A stretch of 64,000 bases of DNA from contig AP017308.1 in NCBI GenBank assembly GCA_001548435.1, forward strand, positions 629,030 to 693,029, written 5' to 3'. This document shows positions 63,630-64,000 of the stretch, one piece after another (the stretch's first letter is position 1; each line of letters starts with the position of its first letter). Source of the DNA: Leptolyngbya sp. NIES-3755. GTDB lineage: Bacteria; Cyanobacteriota; Cyanobacteriia; Leptolyngbyales; Leptolyngbyaceae. The notes under the pieces were generated by a model. That model made no database searches, was not told where the DNA came from, and worked only from the letters and a program-made list of their open reading frames with translations. Position numbers and translations under genes: made by a program.

Positions 63630-64000
63630 CTGTTGTGCAATCTGATTGTGTGTTTCGATCAATTTTTCAACATCGATCGTCGTAATTTTCCCTTGATCTA
63701 CAATCTTCCGACCATTGATGAAACTGTAATCGACTGTATTCACCTGGCAGAAAATCATTGCTGCAACCGGATCGTGAAGTGCTCCCGCGAACTCTAATCG
63801 ATCGAGATTAATCGCAATCAAATCCGCAGACATTCCCGGAGCAAGATATCCAATATCATCACGTCCCAATACTTTCGCTCCACCTAATGTTGCAATCTCC
63901 AAAGCTTCTCGTGCGGTCATTGCAGCCGCATCCAATTCTCGAACTCTTGCCATTAAAAATGCAGTTCGAGCTTCGTTGATCATGTTCGATGTATCATTCG
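63615..64000 (-). CDS. Amidohydrolase (TrzA/AtzA or 8-oxoguanine deaminase-like), C-terminal part
   Basis: Truncated by the window edge: the frame continues past 64000 (codons before the ATG at 63983 read NDTSN). 128 residues visible. 'ALEIATLGGAKVLGRDDIGYL' and 'PGMSADLIAINLDRLEF' are the typical C-terminal segments of deaminase-type amidohydrolases, ending 'VDYSFINGRKIVDQGKI'. The metal-binding His residues lie outside. The pterin/purine deaminase specificity cannot be read. Its 3' end overlaps the convergent ATP-grasp gene by 15 bp. Confidence 0.85.
   Translation of the reverse strand, partial: NDTSNMINEARTAFLMARVRELDAAAMTAREALEIATLGGAKVLGRDDIGYLAPGMSADLIAINLDRLEFAGALHDPVAAMIFCQVNTVDYSFINGRKIVDQGKITTIDVEKLIETHNQIAQQLVTD

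Noticed and set aside
1-64000. CRISPR arrays, tRNA and rRNA genes
   Set aside because: No regularly spaced direct repeats and no cloverleaf with a T-loop GTTCGA-type core found by eye in the intergenic regions. A tRNAscan run would settle tRNAs.

Overview
The window comes from a cyanobacterial chromosome, most like Leptolyngbya and its relatives. The HIP1 octamer GCGATCGC is scattered through nearly all genes. The gene content is also cyanobacterial: a group 2 sigma factor (SigC type), a FurA-type regulator with two CXXC pairs, the division protein Ftn2/ZipN, the carboxysome shell protein CcmO, an SphS/SphR pair, a four-ACT aspartokinase, and the cyanobacteria-restricted DUF2605 and DUF2973 proteins. 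Coding density is high and most genes are ordinary housekeeping or regulatory genes. I found no rRNA, tRNA or CRISPR array.

Layout. 1-5.1 kb: the end of an SLBB polysaccharide-export protein, a J-domain/pentapeptide-repeat protein, then a leftward four-gene operon (sigma-70-like factor, secreted TPR protein, lipoprotein, OGFr-domain protein). 5.2-10 kb: VOC protein, flavin reductase, an unknown gene whose 3' end abuts a decayed IS200/IS605-type element, a lipid-anchored methyltransferase and an APC permease. 10-13 kb: a peptidoglycan-binding protein tail to tail with fur, then sigC. 13-22 kb: a nuclease/helicase fusion protein, RodZ-like protein with a pseudouridine synthase, SphS/SphR, an AEC carrier and ftn2. 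22-30 kb: pdhA, a PAS-LuxR regulator, a 14-WD40 STAND ATPase and a sensor kinase. 30-38 kb: a sugar kinase behind a lipid-anchored SOD, a stress-type group (DUF2267, baeRF-like), a hydrolase and aspartokinase. 38-50 kb: sensor kinase, glutaminase, glutathionyl-hydroquinone reductase, MgtC, a glycosyltransferase/GH76 pair, small redox proteins, glmS, TspO and ccmO. 50-64 kb: thrS, a DUF2605/DUF2973 pair, a GTPase, two Uma2 proteins, an IscA-type protein, a large MmeI-like restriction-modification enzyme, an alpha/beta hydrolase, glcD, an ATP-grasp enzyme and a truncated amidohydrolase.

The most unusual object lies inside the MmeI-like gene (56158-60156). Two nearly identical 97-bp GC-rich repeats with imperfect inverted ends (57831-57927 and 58287-58383) bracket a complete DUF559 (Vsr-like PD-(D/E)XK) nuclease domain. 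The whole block is inserted in frame between methyltransferase motif I and the NPPF motif. No stop codon interrupts it, so the protein should carry about 185 extra residues. This looks like a repeat-bounded nuclease cassette that has moved into a restriction gene without breaking it. Other points of interest are the conserved fur/antisense arrangement, a 22-bp-spaced direct repeat at the sigC promoter, the decayed IS605 right end forming the stop codon of a host gene, and two very small genes.
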